Shown here one piece after another: positions 1-9,785 of a stretch of 64,000 nt of DNA (position 1 is its first letter; every line of letters starts with the position of its first letter). The notes under the pieces were generated by a model, which was not told the DNA's origin, made no database searches, and worked only from the letters and a program-made list of their open reading frames with translations. A program made the position numbers and the translations under genes. The stretch is from contig SCMT01000006.1 in assembly GCA_005502915.1 (NCBI GenBank), positions 1-64,000 on the forward strand, read 5' to 3'. Origin of the DNA: Lysobacteraceae bacterium 2PB (GTDB lineage Bacteria; Pseudomonadota; Gammaproteobacteria; Xanthomonadales; Xanthomonadaceae).

Positions 1-94
1 GGCCGGGCGGGGGGAGGGTCTTCCTGGAACGGAGTCGTGAACGGGGCGTTGCGGGATTCGGGGTTGGCGGCCGTGTCGGGGGCCGCGGCCGGGA

Positions 95-919
95 TCACTC
101 CCCGGCCGGCAGCCACAACAGCAGGGCGGCGCCGAGCGCGAAACGATACACCGCGAACGCGGTGAAGCGATGGGTCTGGATGTAGCGCAGCAGCCATTTC
201 ACCGAGATGAACGCGGTCACCGCCGAGGCCGCGAAGGCCACCGCCAGCGCGGACCAGTCCTCCTGGCCGATCCCCCCGTCCCGGTAGAGGTCGAGCAGTT
301 CGTAGGCGGTGGCGGCGAACATGGTGGGGATGCCGACCAGGAAGGCGAATTCGGTGGCGGCCATGCGGCTGGTGGTGCCGGCGAGCAGGGCGACGAAGAT
401 GGTCGCGCCCGAGCGCGAGGTGCCCGGGAACACCCCGGCCACGACCTGGGCGATGCCGACCAGGATCGCGACCGTCCAGGTGATCGTCTCGCGCTCGCCG
501 AGCACGGCCGCGCGCTTGGCCGCGAAATGCTCGGCGGCGATCATCCAGACGCCGCCGATGATCAACGCCCAGGCCACCGGCGTGACGGTTTCGGGCAGCT
601 CCCAGCCCAGCGCCTTGACCAGCAGGCCGCCGACCGCAGTCACGCCGAAGGCGATGCCGAGCTTCAGGCCGTAGTCGCGCGAATGGGTTCCCTCGCCGGA
701 GGTCGGCCGAAGGAAGCCCTGGGTGAGGGTCCACAGCCGCTGCCGGTAGATCGCCACCACGGCGAGGATCGCGCCGGCCTGGATGGCCACGTTGAACAGG
801 TCGCTGCGCGCGCCCAGCCAGTGCTGCGCGATGAGCAGGTGGCCGGTGCTGGAAATCGGCAGGAACTCGGTGATGCCTTCGATGATGCCGAGCAGCAGCG
901 CGGCGAGCAGGTCGTTCAT
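95..919 (-). CDS. uppP: Undecaprenyl-diphosphatase UppP/BacA
   Basis: This inner-membrane enzyme dephosphorylates undecaprenyl pyrophosphate so that the lipid carrier for peptidoglycan and other surface polymers can be reused. Overproduction of the family gives bacitracin resistance. The 274-aa length is normal. The first signature loop GIIEGITEFLPISSTGHL is near residues 11-28 and the second, containing FPGTSRSGA, is in the middle; these carry the catalytic acidic, Ser and Arg residues. Several hydrophobic helices are evident. No convincing Shine-Dalgarno sequence precedes the ATG, but the family N-terminus fits this start. It is a single gene with no obvious operon partner. Confidence 0.95.
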   Translation of the reverse strand: MNDLLAALLLGIIEGITEFLPISSTGHLLIAQHWLGARSDLFNVAIQAGAILAVVAIYRQRLWTLTQGFLRPTSGEGTHSRDYGLKLGIAFGVTAVGGLLVKALGWELPETVTPVAWALIIGGVWMIAAEHFAAKRAAVLGERETITWTVAILVGIAQVVAGVFPGTSRSGATIFVALLAGTTSRMAATEFAFLVGIPTMFAATAYELLDLYRDGGIGQEDWSALAVAFAASAVTAFISVKWLLRYIQTHRFTAFAVYRFALGAALLLWLPAGE

Positions 920-993
920 TGCGCGGGGGCTTAGAGCAGCAAACCGCTAGTGTAGCGGCCCGTGCTTGAGCCCGCCGGCCATTCACTTTCGTA

Positions 994-1018
994 CCGCCTC
1001 CCCGCATGGGGGAGGCGG
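994..1018 (-). terminator. GC-rich hairpin downstream of the serine protease
   Basis: A perfect 10-bp stem (CCGCCTCCCC / GGGGAGGCGG) with a 5-nt loop lies 27 bp beyond the protease stop and ahead of the uppP start. A second palindrome (GATCGATCG, 5-nt loop, CGATCGATC; 1024-1046) overlaps the protease stop codon. Neither is followed by a T-run, so termination is inferred from position only. Confidence 0.4.
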
Positions 1019-1044
1019 CACTGGATCGATCGGTGTTCGATCGA

Positions 1045-2283
1045 TCAGGGACTGGTCACGAGGGTGAGACCGGGGAATGCAGCGAGGACCGGGGCGATCG
1101 GTTGGTAAAAGGAGCGCGTGGGATCCTGCAAGGGGCCGACGAACGAGCAGGAGGCCTCATAGCCACGCGTGCCCGAAAGTACGCCCTGCGCCTGACCTTC
1201 CGGAGTGACGAACGATCCGCCGGAATCCCCCGGATCGGCGCAGGCAGTCGTTGAAGACAGCCCCCTGACCTGCCCTTCGGCATAGTTGACCGTCACATTG
1301 GTGTTGAGCAAGGCGCCGCAGGAAGCGCCAGACGTCCGGCCGGAGCGGCAGATCGCCGCGCCGATCACCGCCGGCTGGGCGCCACGCACCACCAGGTTGC
1401 CGCCGTACTGGTAAGCGTTCACCCAAGGGCGCGGGATGCCCTGCGGATTGGTGTTGTGAACGACCGCGTAGTCGCTTCCAGGGAACACGCTCTGATGGAT
1501 GTAGCCGACCGGCTGGCCAGTGATGTGGGTCAGGTTCTGCCCCGCCGGGCCGCAATGGCCTGCGGTGACGAAACCGTTGTTCACCCCCAGGGTGACGGCA
1601 AAACCGATCGAGCACCTGTTCTCGTAGCCGGGGCGCCCAGGCGTCGGGTAGCTGTAACCGTCGCCGCCACGGATATCGAAGGCGGTCGTGCGCGGGCGTG
1701 CGGCGGATTCCTTGAAGGTCACCATCCGACGATCGACACCCGCGACATAGACGAATTCGGCCGCGCGTGCGCCAGCGCCGATGTCGGTGGTGATCACGAC
1801 GCGGTTGCTGCGTGGATCGACATGCCAGGAATGAATGCGCAAATCCAGGCCAGTGCCTTTGACGCTGCGCAGCGTGGTGCGGGAGGCGTTTCGCGCCACG
1901 GCATCGAGCTTTGCCTGCGCGCTTTCGAGCTTGCTCAGGCTGTAAGCGACCACGCGCGTGGGCTGGGCGATACCGCGCACCATGACGGTGCCCGGGTGAG
2001 TGGAGGCGACGACGGTGCGATAGTTGCCCTTGGCGTCGCGTTCCAGCCAGGTACCGGCGTATCGGGCACCGAGGCGGTTGCGGGCTTCGCGTTCGGCGGT
2101 GGCGGCGAAGCGTTCGGCGTCGAGATATCGCGGGATCTGTTGTGGCTGGATGTCGAGGTCGCGCTGCATCGCGAACCGCAACTGCGTCGGCAGGGTGTCG
2201 GGGGAGGGGGGCGCCGCCGACGCGGTGGCGGCGACGAGCAGCGAAACGACGAGGACACCTGCAGACGTACGGGTATTGCGCAT
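1045..2283 (-). CDS. Secreted S1-family serine protease (alpha-lytic/streptogrisin type) with pro-region
   Basis: Predicted extracellular chymotrypsin-fold protease of 412 aa. A signal peptide covers about residues 1-24. A pro-region of roughly 170 residues with the repeated-helix character of alpha-lytic protease pro-domains follows, and the mature protease domain starts near residue 200. The triad is visible: His243 in TAGHC, Asp271 in GSDYAVV and Ser354 in GDSGGS. Cysteine pairs around these motifs suggest disulfides, as in extracellular relatives. The reading frame is open upstream, but the ATG at 2283 follows a strong AAAAGGAG Shine-Dalgarno and directly begins the signal peptide. Such proteases are typical lytic or nutritional exoenzymes of Lysobacter-like bacteria. 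The exact substrate is not predictable. Confidence 0.93.
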   Translation of the reverse strand: MRNTRTSAGVLVVSLLVAATASAAPPSPDTLPTQLRFAMQRDLDIQPQQIPRYLDAERFAATAEREARNRLGARYAGTWLERDAKGNYRTVVASTHPGTVMVRGIAQPTRVVAYSLSKLESAQAKLDAVARNASRTTLRSVKGTGLDLRIHSWHVDPRSNRVVITTDIGAGARAAEFVYVAGVDRRMVTFKESAARPRTTAFDIRGGDGYSYPTPGRPGYENRCSIGFAVTLGVNNGFVTAGHCGPAGQNLTHITGQPVGYIHQSVFPGSDYAVVHNTNPQGIPRPWVNAYQYGGNLVVRGAQPAVIGAAICRSGRTSGASCGALLNTNVTVNYAEGQVRGLSSTTACADPGDSGGSFVTPEGQAQGVLSGTRGYEASCSFVGPLQDPTRSFYQPIAPVLAAFPGLTLVTSP

Positions 2284-2617
2284 CGAAAACTCCTTTTCAT
2301 GGGATGCGGACGCGGGTCGATCCCGCGCCGGTCCGCATGGTGCATGCCGGGGACGACGCGACATCGATGCATTGGGGGCCCGTCCGCCGCATCGACATCG
2401 CGCGGCCTCGTCGTGATCGACGGGATTCTCCGTTCGTCGATACGTACGCATCCATGCGTGACATCGATAGCGTAGCGCGCAGGCGCCTCACGGGATAAGA
2501 CGGCGCGTGCCGATCGAACGGTGGCACGATACCGCTCGTCCGCGAACGCGGGAGGCCGTGGGTCTGCACGACAGCGGCAGTCGCGCGCTGCCGTCTGGTC
2601 GCGCAGCCGCCCGTGCT
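2284..2617. other. 334-bp intergenic gap between plpD and the protease
   Basis: It must hold the protease promoter (minus strand) and the 3' end of the plpD transcript. I see only a short 6-bp hairpin (CGGCAG / CTGCCG, 2575-2593) close to the plpD stop and the protease Shine-Dalgarno at its left edge. No confident -35/-10 boxes, repeats or conserved small ORF were found. Confidence 0.5.
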
Positions 2618-4804
2618 TCAGTCCGGCTGCCCGAGGCGGAAGAACACGGCTTCCTCGCCGCCTTCTGCCAGACCCAGTCCGAAGTAGATCGGGCCCAGCG
2701 GCGTGTCCAGCGCGGTGTAGATGCTGCCGCCGAAGATCGTGCGCTGCAGCGAGGGCTCCTGCCCGCGTCCCCACAGCTGGCCCGCTTCGAGCGAGCCGCC
2801 GACGAACAGCGGGTACTGCATCACCTGCGCCAGCGGATAGTTGAACTGCAGCGTGCCCAGGGCCGCGCCGTTGCCGCGCAGGGTGTCGATGCCGTAGCCG
2901 GACAGGCGGAACGGACCGCCGAGCGTGGCCACGTCCTCGAAGGCGTTGCCGCGGCGGTCGTGGCTGCGCAGGCCCAGCTGCCAGCGTCCGCCGAGGCCGG
3001 TGAAGGCGAGGTTCGCGTTGAACCGCGAGGTGAAGCCGCGCGTGTCCGCATCGAGGATCGGCAGATAACGCGTGTGCCGCGCCTGCACGTACCAGCCCTT
3101 CGACGGGAATTCGGCGTCGTCCTGGGTGTCGACCACGAAGTTCAGGTCGACGCCCGCGCTGGTGCTGGTGCGCGGGATCGCGGTGCTCACCGAGTCGCGG
3201 CGCAGGTCGAAGTGGTTGCGACGCGCGAACGGCGCGACCGAGGCTTCGCCCCAGTCGCCGAAGGTGGCGCCGACGCCGGTGCGCGCCTGCCAGAAACTGT
3301 AGCGGTACTCGCCGGTGGCGTTGCCGCCGTCGAGCAACGTTTCGTTCTCGCCGCGCCATTCCAGCGAGGGTCGGAAGAACGCGGTGCGCCGCAGGTTCAA
3401 GGGCTGGTGCAGCTCGGCGAAGGCGCGGTTGCGGTCGCCGATCCGCGCTTCGAGCAGCAGCTCGCCGCCGAAGCGGTTGAGCTCGCGCCTGCCGTAGCGC
3501 GCGCCGAGCTGGTACTCGCCCTGGCCTTCGAAATCGTCCTGCATCAGCAGGCCGAGCTTGAGCGTGCCGTCCTCTTCCCAGCGGCGGCTGCGCGCGACGT
3601 AGGTCAGCACGGTGTCGTCGCGGTCGTCCGACTCGATCGTGTAATAGACGCGCGAGAACTCGCCGAGGCCGTAGAGGCGGCCGAGATCCTGCTCGATCTT
3701 CTTCGCGTCGACGGTGTCGCCTGGCTTCGCCGACATTCGCGCGAGGATGGCTTCGTCGTCGACGCCGGAGGTGTTCACCAGTTCGACACGGTCGATGGTG
3801 CCCGGCGGTCTGAGTTTCGCAGCGCGCGCAGCCCGCCAGGCGGTGTAATCGGCCTCGGACACGCGCATCGCCTGCAGCTGCGGCAGCGCGGCCACGGTCG
3901 CCGCTTCGCCCAGGGCCACACCCTTGTCCATGCCGCCGGTGAAGTCGGCCGAGCCCAGGTCGGCCAGCTCGGGCACGATCAGCACGTCGCGCGGGCCGAG
4001 CCGGTCGCGCTGGCGCTGGCTTTCCTTCTGCATCAGCGCGGTGATCATCTGGTCGGTGATGCTGAAGGGATCGAGCAACTGGTCGCGGGTCTTCAGGCGG
4101 GCCGCGATGTCGACCGCGATGATCCGTCGCGCGCCCCACTTCTGCGCGATTTCCACGGGGAGATTCATCGCCACGCCGCCGTCGATCAGCGAACGTTCGC
4201 CGTAGCTCACCGGCGAGAACGCGCCGGGCACGGCCATGCTTGCGCGCACCGCGTTGACCAGGTCGCCGCTGTCCATCGCCACCGCGTCGCCGGTTTCCAG
4301 ATCGGTGCCGACGGCGCGATACGGAATCGGCAGGTCGTCGAAGCGCGGGATCGTCGCGCTGGGCAGCAGCGCGGCGCGCAGCGCGACCGCGAGGCGCTGG
4401 CCTTCGAACAGCGACGGCGGCACGCCGACCTTGCCGTCGCGCAGGCCGAAGCCGCCCTTGGCCAGGAAGCTGCGGTCCTCGGCCTTGCGCCGCGCCGGGA
4501 ACACGCTGCGGTCGATGCGATCGACGAACATCGTGTTCCAGTCCAGCGCGCGCATCTGCGTTTCGATCTCGGTCGCGCTCAGGCCGCTGGCGTACAGGCT
4601 GCCGACCACCGCGCCCATGCTGGTGCCGACGATGCAGTCCACCGGGATGCGCTCGCGTTCGAGCACCTTGATCACGCCGATGTGCGCCATGCCGCGCGCA
4701 CCGCCGCCGCTGAGGACCAGGCAGGTGTCGAAGTCCGCGGCGCGGGCGGGCGCCCACGACAGGCCGAGCAGGCTCAGGGACAGGATCAGCGCACGCAGAC
4801 GCAT
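2618..4804 (-). CDS. plpD: PlpD-like patatin phospholipase fused to an outer-membrane beta-barrel (type Vd secretion)
   Basis: Two-part protein of 728 aa, the same length as Pseudomonas PlpD. Order: signal peptide (residues 1-23), patatin-like lipase domain (about 25-330), POTRA-like linker (about 330-400), and a C-terminal BamA/surface-antigen type 16-strand barrel region. The patatin oxyanion loop GGGARG is at 33-38, the nucleophile is Ser62 in GTSMG, and the dyad partner is Asp208 in DGG. The family reaction is hydrolysis of phospholipid acyl chains (A1/A2 activity), with the lipase domain exported through or held by its own barrel. The long upstream frame was rejected because the ATG at 4804 starts the signal peptide. 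It lies alone, 39 bp downstream of the next minus-strand gene. Confidence 0.92.
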   Translation of the reverse strand: MRLRALILSLSLLGLSWAPARAADFDTCLVLSGGGARGMAHIGVIKVLERERIPVDCIVGTSMGAVVGSLYASGLSATEIETQMRALDWNTMFVDRIDRSVFPARRKAEDRSFLAKGGFGLRDGKVGVPPSLFEGQRLAVALRAALLPSATIPRFDDLPIPYRAVGTDLETGDAVAMDSGDLVNAVRASMAVPGAFSPVSYGERSLIDGGVAMNLPVEIAQKWGARRIIAVDIAARLKTRDQLLDPFSITDQMITALMQKESQRQRDRLGPRDVLIVPELADLGSADFTGGMDKGVALGEAATVAALPQLQAMRVSEADYTAWRAARAAKLRPPGTIDRVELVNTSGVDDEAILARMSAKPGDTVDAKKIEQDLGRLYGLGEFSRVYYTIESDDRDDTVLTYVARSRRWEEDGTLKLGLLMQDDFEGQGEYQLGARYGRRELNRFGGELLLEARIGDRNRAFAELHQPLNLRRTAFFRPSLEWRGENETLLDGGNATGEYRYSFWQARTGVGATFGDWGEASVAPFARRNHFDLRRDSVSTAIPRTSTSAGVDLNFVVDTQDDAEFPSKGWYVQARHTRYLPILDADTRGFTSRFNANLAFTGLGGRWQLGLRSHDRRGNAFEDVATLGGPFRLSGYGIDTLRGNGAALGTLQFNYPLAQVMQYPLFVGGSLEAGQLWGRGQEPSLQRTIFGGSIYTALDTPLGPIYFGLGLAEGGEEAVFFRLGQPD

Positions 4805-4842
4805 CGGGTCGTTCTCTGCTGGAGGGCGAAGGCTGCGGAAGT

Positions 4843-5157
4843 CTAGCCTTGTCCGGCAGCTTCGAGTTCGGCGATCCGAGCCTCGATCCTCGCCCGGTCG
4901 ATCAGCGGCGCCAGTGCCAGCGTCAGGCCGATGCGCCCCAACCGGACGCCTGCCGCCAGCAGGACCACGAACAGCGCGATCGAGGCGCTCACCCGGACCC
5001 ATGGCATGTCCATCGCCATCAGAGGGTGTGCGATGGCCAGCGCGAAGGCGGAGAGGCCGATCGGAACGATTTCGGCGGGCAGGCGAGGCGGGCGGGCCCG
5101 GGCGTCGAGATCGCGCAGGCATCGACGCAGCAGGCGGGCTTCGAATGTCGGGTTCAT
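4843..5157 (-). CDS. Small two-helix membrane protein of unknown function
   Basis: A 104-aa protein that I do not recognise. It has a basic, Arg-rich N-terminus (about residues 8-25), two hydrophobic segments (about 28-48 and 55-75, the second rich in V/L/A), and an Arg/Glu-rich amphipathic C-terminal helix. This topology resembles small uncharacterised inner-membrane proteins. The ATG at 5157 follows a GGGAAACG stretch, a weak ribosome site. It ends 38 bp before plpD and may be cotranscribed with it. It is divergent from glnA, so both genes share the NtrC/sigma-54 regulatory region. Confidence 0.6.
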   Translation of the reverse strand: MNPTFEARLLRRCLRDLDARARPPRLPAEIVPIGLSAFALAIAHPLMAMDMPWVRVSASIALFVVLLAAGVRLGRIGLTLALAPLIDRARIEARIAELEAAGQG

Positions 5158-5254
5158 GCGGGCGTTTCCCACGGAGCTCGGAAAGAAGGAAGGATGATCG
5201 CTTTCGAGTCGCCCTCGTTCACCTGTCGGCCCGGCCGGGCCGATCGGCGTGATC

Positions 5255-5271
5255 GGCACGAACAAGGTGCA
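5255..5271. promoter_or_regulatory. Distal NtrC-binding site of glnA
   Basis: GGCACGAACAAGGTGCA matches the enterobacterial NtrC box TGCAC-N7-GGTGCA at all but the first base of the half-sites. It lies 30 bp (about three helical turns) upstream of a better site, which is the tandem enhancer arrangement known for glnAp2. Confidence 0.7.
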
Positions 5272-5284
5272 AGGCTGGTCTTCC

Positions 5285-5301
5285 TGCACCATTCTGGTGC
5301 A
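5285..5301. promoter_or_regulatory. Proximal NtrC-binding site of glnA
   Basis: TGCACCATTCTGGTGCA is a 17-bp dyad with complete TGCACC / GGTGCA half-sites. Its centre is about 95 bp upstream of the start site expected from the sigma-54 promoter, a normal enhancer distance. The activator NtrC is encoded in this window at 30342-31826. Confidence 0.85.
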
Positions 5302-5361
5302 TTGGCAATGAGCTCCGGCCGGACGCTCTCGACAAATCAACCACTTGCCTCTGCCGCGAGC

Positions 5362-5377
5362 TGGCACGCCCCTTGCA
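5362..5377 (+). promoter_or_regulatory. Sigma-54 (RpoN) promoter of glnA
   Basis: TGGCACGCCCCTTGCA equals the -24/-12 consensus TGGCACG-N4-TTGCA exactly, including the invariant GG and GC with correct spacing. It lies 38 bp before the glnA ATG. With the two upstream NtrC boxes it forms a complete nitrogen-regulated promoter. Confidence 0.92.
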
Positions 5378-5415
5378 ATGGGAGAGGCATTCCTCACCCT
5401 GCCGGAGTTTCCGAG

Positions 5416-6825
5416 ATGTCCCTCGAACACGTCGAAAAACTGATCAAAGACCACAAGGTCGAATTCGTCGACCTGCGCTTCGCCGACATGCGCGGCGTGC
5501 AGCACCACGTGACCTTCCCGGCCTCGATCGTCGAACCCGGCCTGTTCGAGGACGGCAAGATGTTCGATGGTTCCTCGATCGCCGGCTGGAAGGGCATCAA
5601 CGAATCCGACATGGTCCTGCTGCCCGACCCGTCGACCGCCTTCCTCGACCCGTTCACCGCCGACCCGACCCTGGTCCTGACCTGCGACATCCTCGACCCG
5701 GCGACCATGCAGGCCTACTCGCGCGATCCGCGCGGCGTGGCCAAGCGCGCCGAGGCCTACCTCAAGGCCAGCGGCATCGCCGACCAGGCCTTCTTCGGTC
5801 CGGAACCGGAATTCTTCATCTTCGACAGCGTCCGCTTCGCCAACGAAATGGGCCACACCTTCTTCCACATCGATTCGGAAGAAGCGCACTGGAACTCGGG
5901 CCGCGAATACGCCGGCGGCAACACTGGCTACCGTCCGATGGTGAAGGGCGGCTACTTCCCGGTCGCCCCGCTCGACTCGCTGCACGACCTGCGCGCCGAA
6001 ATGTGCAAGACGCTCACCTCGCTGGGCATCGAAGTCGAAGTGCACCACCATGAAGTCGCGAACGCCGGCCAGTGCGAGATCGGCACCAAGTTCAGCACGC
6101 TGGTGAAGAAGGCCGACGACCTGCTGACGATGAAGTACGTCATCAAGAACGTCGCGCACCGCAACGGCAAGACCGCGACCTTCATGCCCAAGCCGATCGT
6201 CGGCGACAACGGCAGCGGCATGCACGTGCACCAGTCGCTGGCCAAGGGCGGCGTGAACCTGTTCTCCGGCGACGGTTACGGCGGCCTGTCGCAGATGGCG
6301 CTGTGGTACATCGGCGGCATCTTCAAACACGCCCGCGCGATCAACGCCTTCGCCAACTCGACCACCAACAGCTACAAGCGCCTGGTGCCGGGCTTCGAGG
6401 CGCCGGTGATGCTGGCCTACTCGGCGAGCAACCGCTCGGCCTCGTGCCGCATCCCGTACGTGGCAAACCCGAAGGCCCGCCGCATCGAGATCCGCTTCCC
6501 CGATCCGATGAACTCCGGCTACCTCACCTTCGCCGCGCTGATGATGGCCGGCCTCGACGGCATCAAGAACCAGATCGATCCGGGCGAGCCGAGCAACAAG
6601 GACCTCTACGACCTGCCGCCGGAAGAAGAGAAGGCGATCCCGACCGTCTGCCACTCGCTGGACCAGGCGCTGGAAGCCCTCGACAAGGACCGCGAGTTCC
6701 TCAAGGCCGGCGGCGTGTTCACCGACGACTTCATCGACGGCTACATCGCGCTGAAGATGCAGGAAGTGACGCGCTTCCGCGCCGCGACGCATCCTCTTGA
6801 GTACCAGATGTATTACACGATCTGA
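5416..6825 (+). CDS. glnA: Type I glutamine synthetase GlnA
   Basis: Condenses ammonium and glutamate to glutamine using ATP, and acts as a cytoplasmic dodecamer. The 469-aa length is exactly typical of GSI-beta. Visible signatures are [18 protein letters not shown] near the N-terminus, the ATP/metal-binding stretch [30 protein letters not shown], and the adenylylation loop with the target Tyr in [11 protein letters not shown], so GlnE control is expected. The frame is open far upstream, but the ATG at 5416 begins the conserved [11 protein letters not shown]-terminus and sits 38 bp behind the sigma-54 promoter. It is followed by a double-hairpin repeat that may end the transcript. Confidence 0.98.
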   Translation: MSLEHVEKLIKDHKVEFVDLRFADMRGVQHHVTFPASIVEPGLFEDGKMFDGSSIAGWKGINESDMVLLPDPSTAFLDPFTADPTLVLTCDILDPATMQAYSRDPRGVAKRAEAYLKASGIADQAFFGPEPEFFIFDSVRFANEMGHTFFHIDSEEAHWNSGREYAGGNTGYRPMVKGGYFPVAPLDSLHDLRAEMCKTLTSLGIEVEVHHHEVANAGQCEIGTKFSTLVKKADDLLTMKYVIKNVAHRNGKTATFMPKPIVGDNGSGMHVHQSLAKGGVNLFSGDGYGGLSQMALWYIGGIFKHARAINAFANSTTNSYKRLVPGFEAPVMLAYSASNRSASCRIPYVANPKARRIEIRFPDPMNSGYLTFAALMMAGLDGIKNQIDPGEPSNKDLYDLPPEEEKAIPTVCHSLDQALEALDKDREFLKAGGVFTDDFIDGYIALKMQEVTRFRAATHPLEYQMYYTI

Positions 6826-6836
6826 TCTCCGACGGA

Positions 6837-6904
6837 ATAGGGTGCGCCTCGGCGCACCGCCTCGGAATCATGCGGAAAAGCCGGTGCGCCAGGGCGCACC
6901 CTAT
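6837..6904. repeat. Paired palindromic (REP-like) element behind glnA
   Basis: Two near-identical hairpins, GGTGCGCC-TC-GGCGCACC (6841-6858) and GGTGCGCC-AG-GGCGCACC (6883-6900), are nested in an outer inverted repeat (ATAGGGTGCGCC at 6837-6848, GGCGCACCCTAT at 6893-6904). The arrangement is that of a REP doublet or small palindromic mobile repeat. It may also terminate or stabilise glnA mRNA. Confidence 0.7.
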
Positions 6905-6955
6905 GACCTCTCCTGCATGCGGGAGAGGGATTGGGTAGGGCGATGTCGCCACCGG

Positions 6956-6992
6956 CAACAAGCAGGTCCCTCACGTGCGTTCGGGATGACAG
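6956..6992 (+). repeat. Dispersed intergenic repeat, copy 1
   Basis: A stretch with AAGCAGGTCCCTC followed by TCGGGATGACA recurs in inverse orientation at 37402-37436. It is non-coding and overlaps the putative ribosome site of the next gene. Confidence 0.5.
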
Positions 6993-7007
6993 GTGGATAT
7001 CGGCAGC

Positions 7008-7463
7008 ATGGACATCCGCATCGACGACCTCCGCGGACCCGAGATCGCGCGGTTCCTGCAGGATCATCTCGACGACATGCACCGGCACTCGCCGCCGGAG
7101 AGCGTGCATGCGCTGGACCTGGACAAGCTGCGTCGTCCGGAGATCACCTTCTGGACGGCGTGGGATGGCGAGGCGCTGCTGGGTTGCGGCGCGTTGAAGG
7201 CGCTGGACGGCGCGCACGGCGAGATCAAGTCGATGCGCACCGCGCCTGCGCATCGCAACAAGGGCGTGGCGGCGACGCTGCTGCGCCACATCGTGGCGAC
7301 GGCGCGCGAGCGCGGCTATCGGCGGCTGAGCCTGGAAACCGGCTCGCCCGAGGTGTTCGCACCGGCGCGCGCGCTGTACGAGCGGTTCGGGTTCGTGGCC
7401 TGCGGTCCGTTCGCGGACTACGCCGAGGACCCGTGGAGCGTGTTCATGACGCTCGAACTGTGA
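7008..7463 (+). CDS. GNAT-family N-acetyltransferase
   Basis: A 151-aa single-domain acetyltransferase predicted to transfer an acetyl group from acetyl-CoA to an unidentified amine. The core is visible: strands around LLGCGALKAL, then the acetyl-CoA pyrophosphate-binding motif A (SMRTAPAHRNKGVAATLLRHI, with R/Q-x-x-G-x-G/A character at RNKGVA), then SLETGSP and ALYERFGFVACGPFADY. It resembles YsnE-type GNATs. A GTG at 6993 would add five residues, but the ATG at 7008 with AGGTGG 11 nt upstream is preferred. It sits between glnA and glnK; a link to nitrogen metabolism is only positional. Confidence 0.85.
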   Translation: MDIRIDDLRGPEIARFLQDHLDDMHRHSPPESVHALDLDKLRRPEITFWTAWDGEALLGCGALKALDGAHGEIKSMRTAPAHRNKGVAATLLRHIVATARERGYRRLSLETGSPEVFAPARALYERFGFVACGPFADYAEDPWSVFMTLEL

Positions 7464-8123
<660 letters not shown>

Positions 8124-8145
8124 CCCACACCTCGGAGACCGTCCC

Positions 8146-9723
8146 ATGACGACTGCCCTGTCCGGGTCGCGCGCCCGTGCATTCGCCTTCGCGATGCTGC
8201 TCGCCGCGACCACCCTCTGTTCGACCTTCCTCGCTTCCGCGCAGACCGCGCCGGAGGCACCCGCGGCGAGCGAGTCCATCGCTGCGGCACCTGCGGACGC
8301 TGCGCCTGCAGATGCAGCGCCGGCCGACGCCGCAGCTGCCACGGCTGCCCCCGCCGTCGCCGCACCGTCGCCGGAAGCGCCTGCAGACGCTGCACCCGCA
8401 GCCGCACCCACGCCCACCGCCAACAAGGGCGACACCGCGTGGATCATGGTCTGCGCCGCGCTGGTGATCTTCATGGCGCTGCCGGGCCTCGCCCTGTTCT
8501 ACGGTGGCCTGGTGCGCAGCAAGAACGTGCTGTCGATCCTGATGCAATGCCTGGTGGTGTTCTCGCTGGTCGCGGTGCTGTGGGCGATGTACGGCTACAG
8601 CCTCGCGTTCACCGCCGGCAACGCCTTCATCGGCGGCGGCGACCGCCTGTTCGGCGCGGGCCTCAACGGCGCGATGGCCGCGACCTTCACCAAGGGCGTG
8701 TACATCCCCGAACTGGCGTTCTTCGTGTTCCAGGGCGCGTTCGCCTGCATCACCTGCGCGCTGATCGTCGGCGCGTTCGCCGAGCGCGTGAAGTTCGCCG
8801 GCGTGCTGCTGTTCACGGTGATCTGGTTCACCTTCGCCTACACGCCGATGGCGCACATGGTGTGGTTCTTCCCCGGGCCCGACGCGTTCACCGACGCCGA
8901 AGCCGGGAAGGCCGCGACCGCCGCCGCCGGTTTCCTCTGGGCCAAGGGCGCGCTGGATTTCGCGGGCGGCACCGTGGTGCACATCAACGCGGCGATCGCC
9001 GGTCTGGTCGGCGCCTACGTCATTGGCCCGCGCATCGGCTACAAGCGCGAGGCGATCAAGCCGCACAACCTCACCCAGACGATGGTCGGCGCCTCGATCC
9101 TGTGGGTCGGCTGGTTCGGCTTCAACGCCGGTTCCGCGCTGGAAGCGAACGGCGTCGCCGCGCTCGCCTTCGTCAACACCTTCCTCGCCACTGCGGCGGC
9201 GGTGCTGAGCTGGAGCGCGGCGGAGTGGATCGCGCGCGGCAAGCCGTCGATGCTCGGCGGCGCCTCGGGCGCGGTCGCCGGCCTGGTGGCGATCACCCCG
9301 GCGGCCGGTCTGGTCGGGCTGATGGGCGCGATCGCGATCGGCGCCATCGCGGGCGTGGTCTGCTTCTGGGGCGTCACCGGCCTGAAGAAGCTGCTGCGCG
9401 CGGACGACTCGCTGGACGTGTTCGGCGTGCACGGCGTCGGCGGCATCGCCGGCGCGCTGCTCACCGGCGTGTTCGCGGCGCCGTCGCTGGGCGGCGCGGG
9501 CCTGTGGGATTACGTCACCGAGACCGCGCTCGCCGACTACAGCATCGCCTCCCAGGTCTGGGTGCAGCTGCAGGGCGTGCTGGTCACCGTCGTGCTGTCC
9601 GGCGTGGTGTCGCTGGTCGCCTTCACGATCGTGAAGTACACCGTCGGCCTGCGCGTGAACGAGGATGCCGAACGCGAGGGCCTGGACATCGCCTCGCACG
9701 GCGAGGCCGCGTACGAGCACTGA
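8146..9723 (+). CDS. amtB: Ammonium transporter AmtB
   Basis: Inner-membrane trimeric channel for ammonium/ammonia, regulated by GlnK. It has 525 aa: a signal peptide (about residues 1-32), an unusually long Ala/Pro-rich segment with APADA-type repeats (about 33-90), then the 11-helix Amt core from about residue 95. Core signatures are ALFYGGLVRSKN, GAFAERVKF, GGTVVHINAAIAGLVGA and DVFGVHGVGGIAGALLTGVFA, which carry the conserved His pair and Asp. The start is set by a GGAG 12 nt upstream. The low-complexity periplasmic-side leader is longer than in typical AmtB and is probably a flexible spacer. Confidence 0.96.
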   Translation: MTTALSGSRARAFAFAMLLAATTLCSTFLASAQTAPEAPAASESIAAAPADAAPADAAPADAAAATAAPAVAAPSPEAPADAAPAAAPTPTANKGDTAWIMVCAALVIFMALPGLALFYGGLVRSKNVLSILMQCLVVFSLVAVLWAMYGYSLAFTAGNAFIGGGDRLFGAGLNGAMAATFTKGVYIPELAFFVFQGAFACITCALIVGAFAERVKFAGVLLFTVIWFTFAYTPMAHMVWFFPGPDAFTDAEAGKAATAAAGFLWAKGALDFAGGTVVHINAAIAGLVGAYVIGPRIGYKREAIKPHNLTQTMVGASILWVGWFGFNAGSALEANGVAALAFVNTFLATAAAVLSWSAAEWIARGKPSMLGGASGAVAGLVAITPAAGLVGLMGAIAIGAIAGVVCFWGVTGLKKLLRADDSLDVFGVHGVGGIAGALLTGVFAAPSLGGAGLWDYVTETALADYSIASQVWVQLQGVLVTVVLSGVVSLVAFTIVKYTVGLRVNEDAEREGLDIASHGEAAYEH

Positions 9724-9749
9724 GTTTCCGCTACCGCCCCGGGGCGGGC

Positions 9750-9785
9750 CATGGACGACGCCGGAAGGTTCCGGCGTCGTCCATG
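9750..9785. terminator. Strong hairpin after amtB
   Basis: A perfect 17-bp stem (CATGGACGACGCCGGAA paired to TTCCGGCGTCGTCCATG) with a 2-nt loop starts 27 bp after the amtB stop. No T-run follows, so it may end the transcript or stabilise its 3' end. It could also serve the convergent gene at 9914. Confidence 0.6.

Noticed and set aside
1935-4757. Very long minus-strand frame (about 940 codons) overlapping plpD and the protease
   Set aside because: Arg/Pro-rich composition typical of a shadow frame; the real proteins with signal peptides and catalytic motifs lie in another frame of the same strand.
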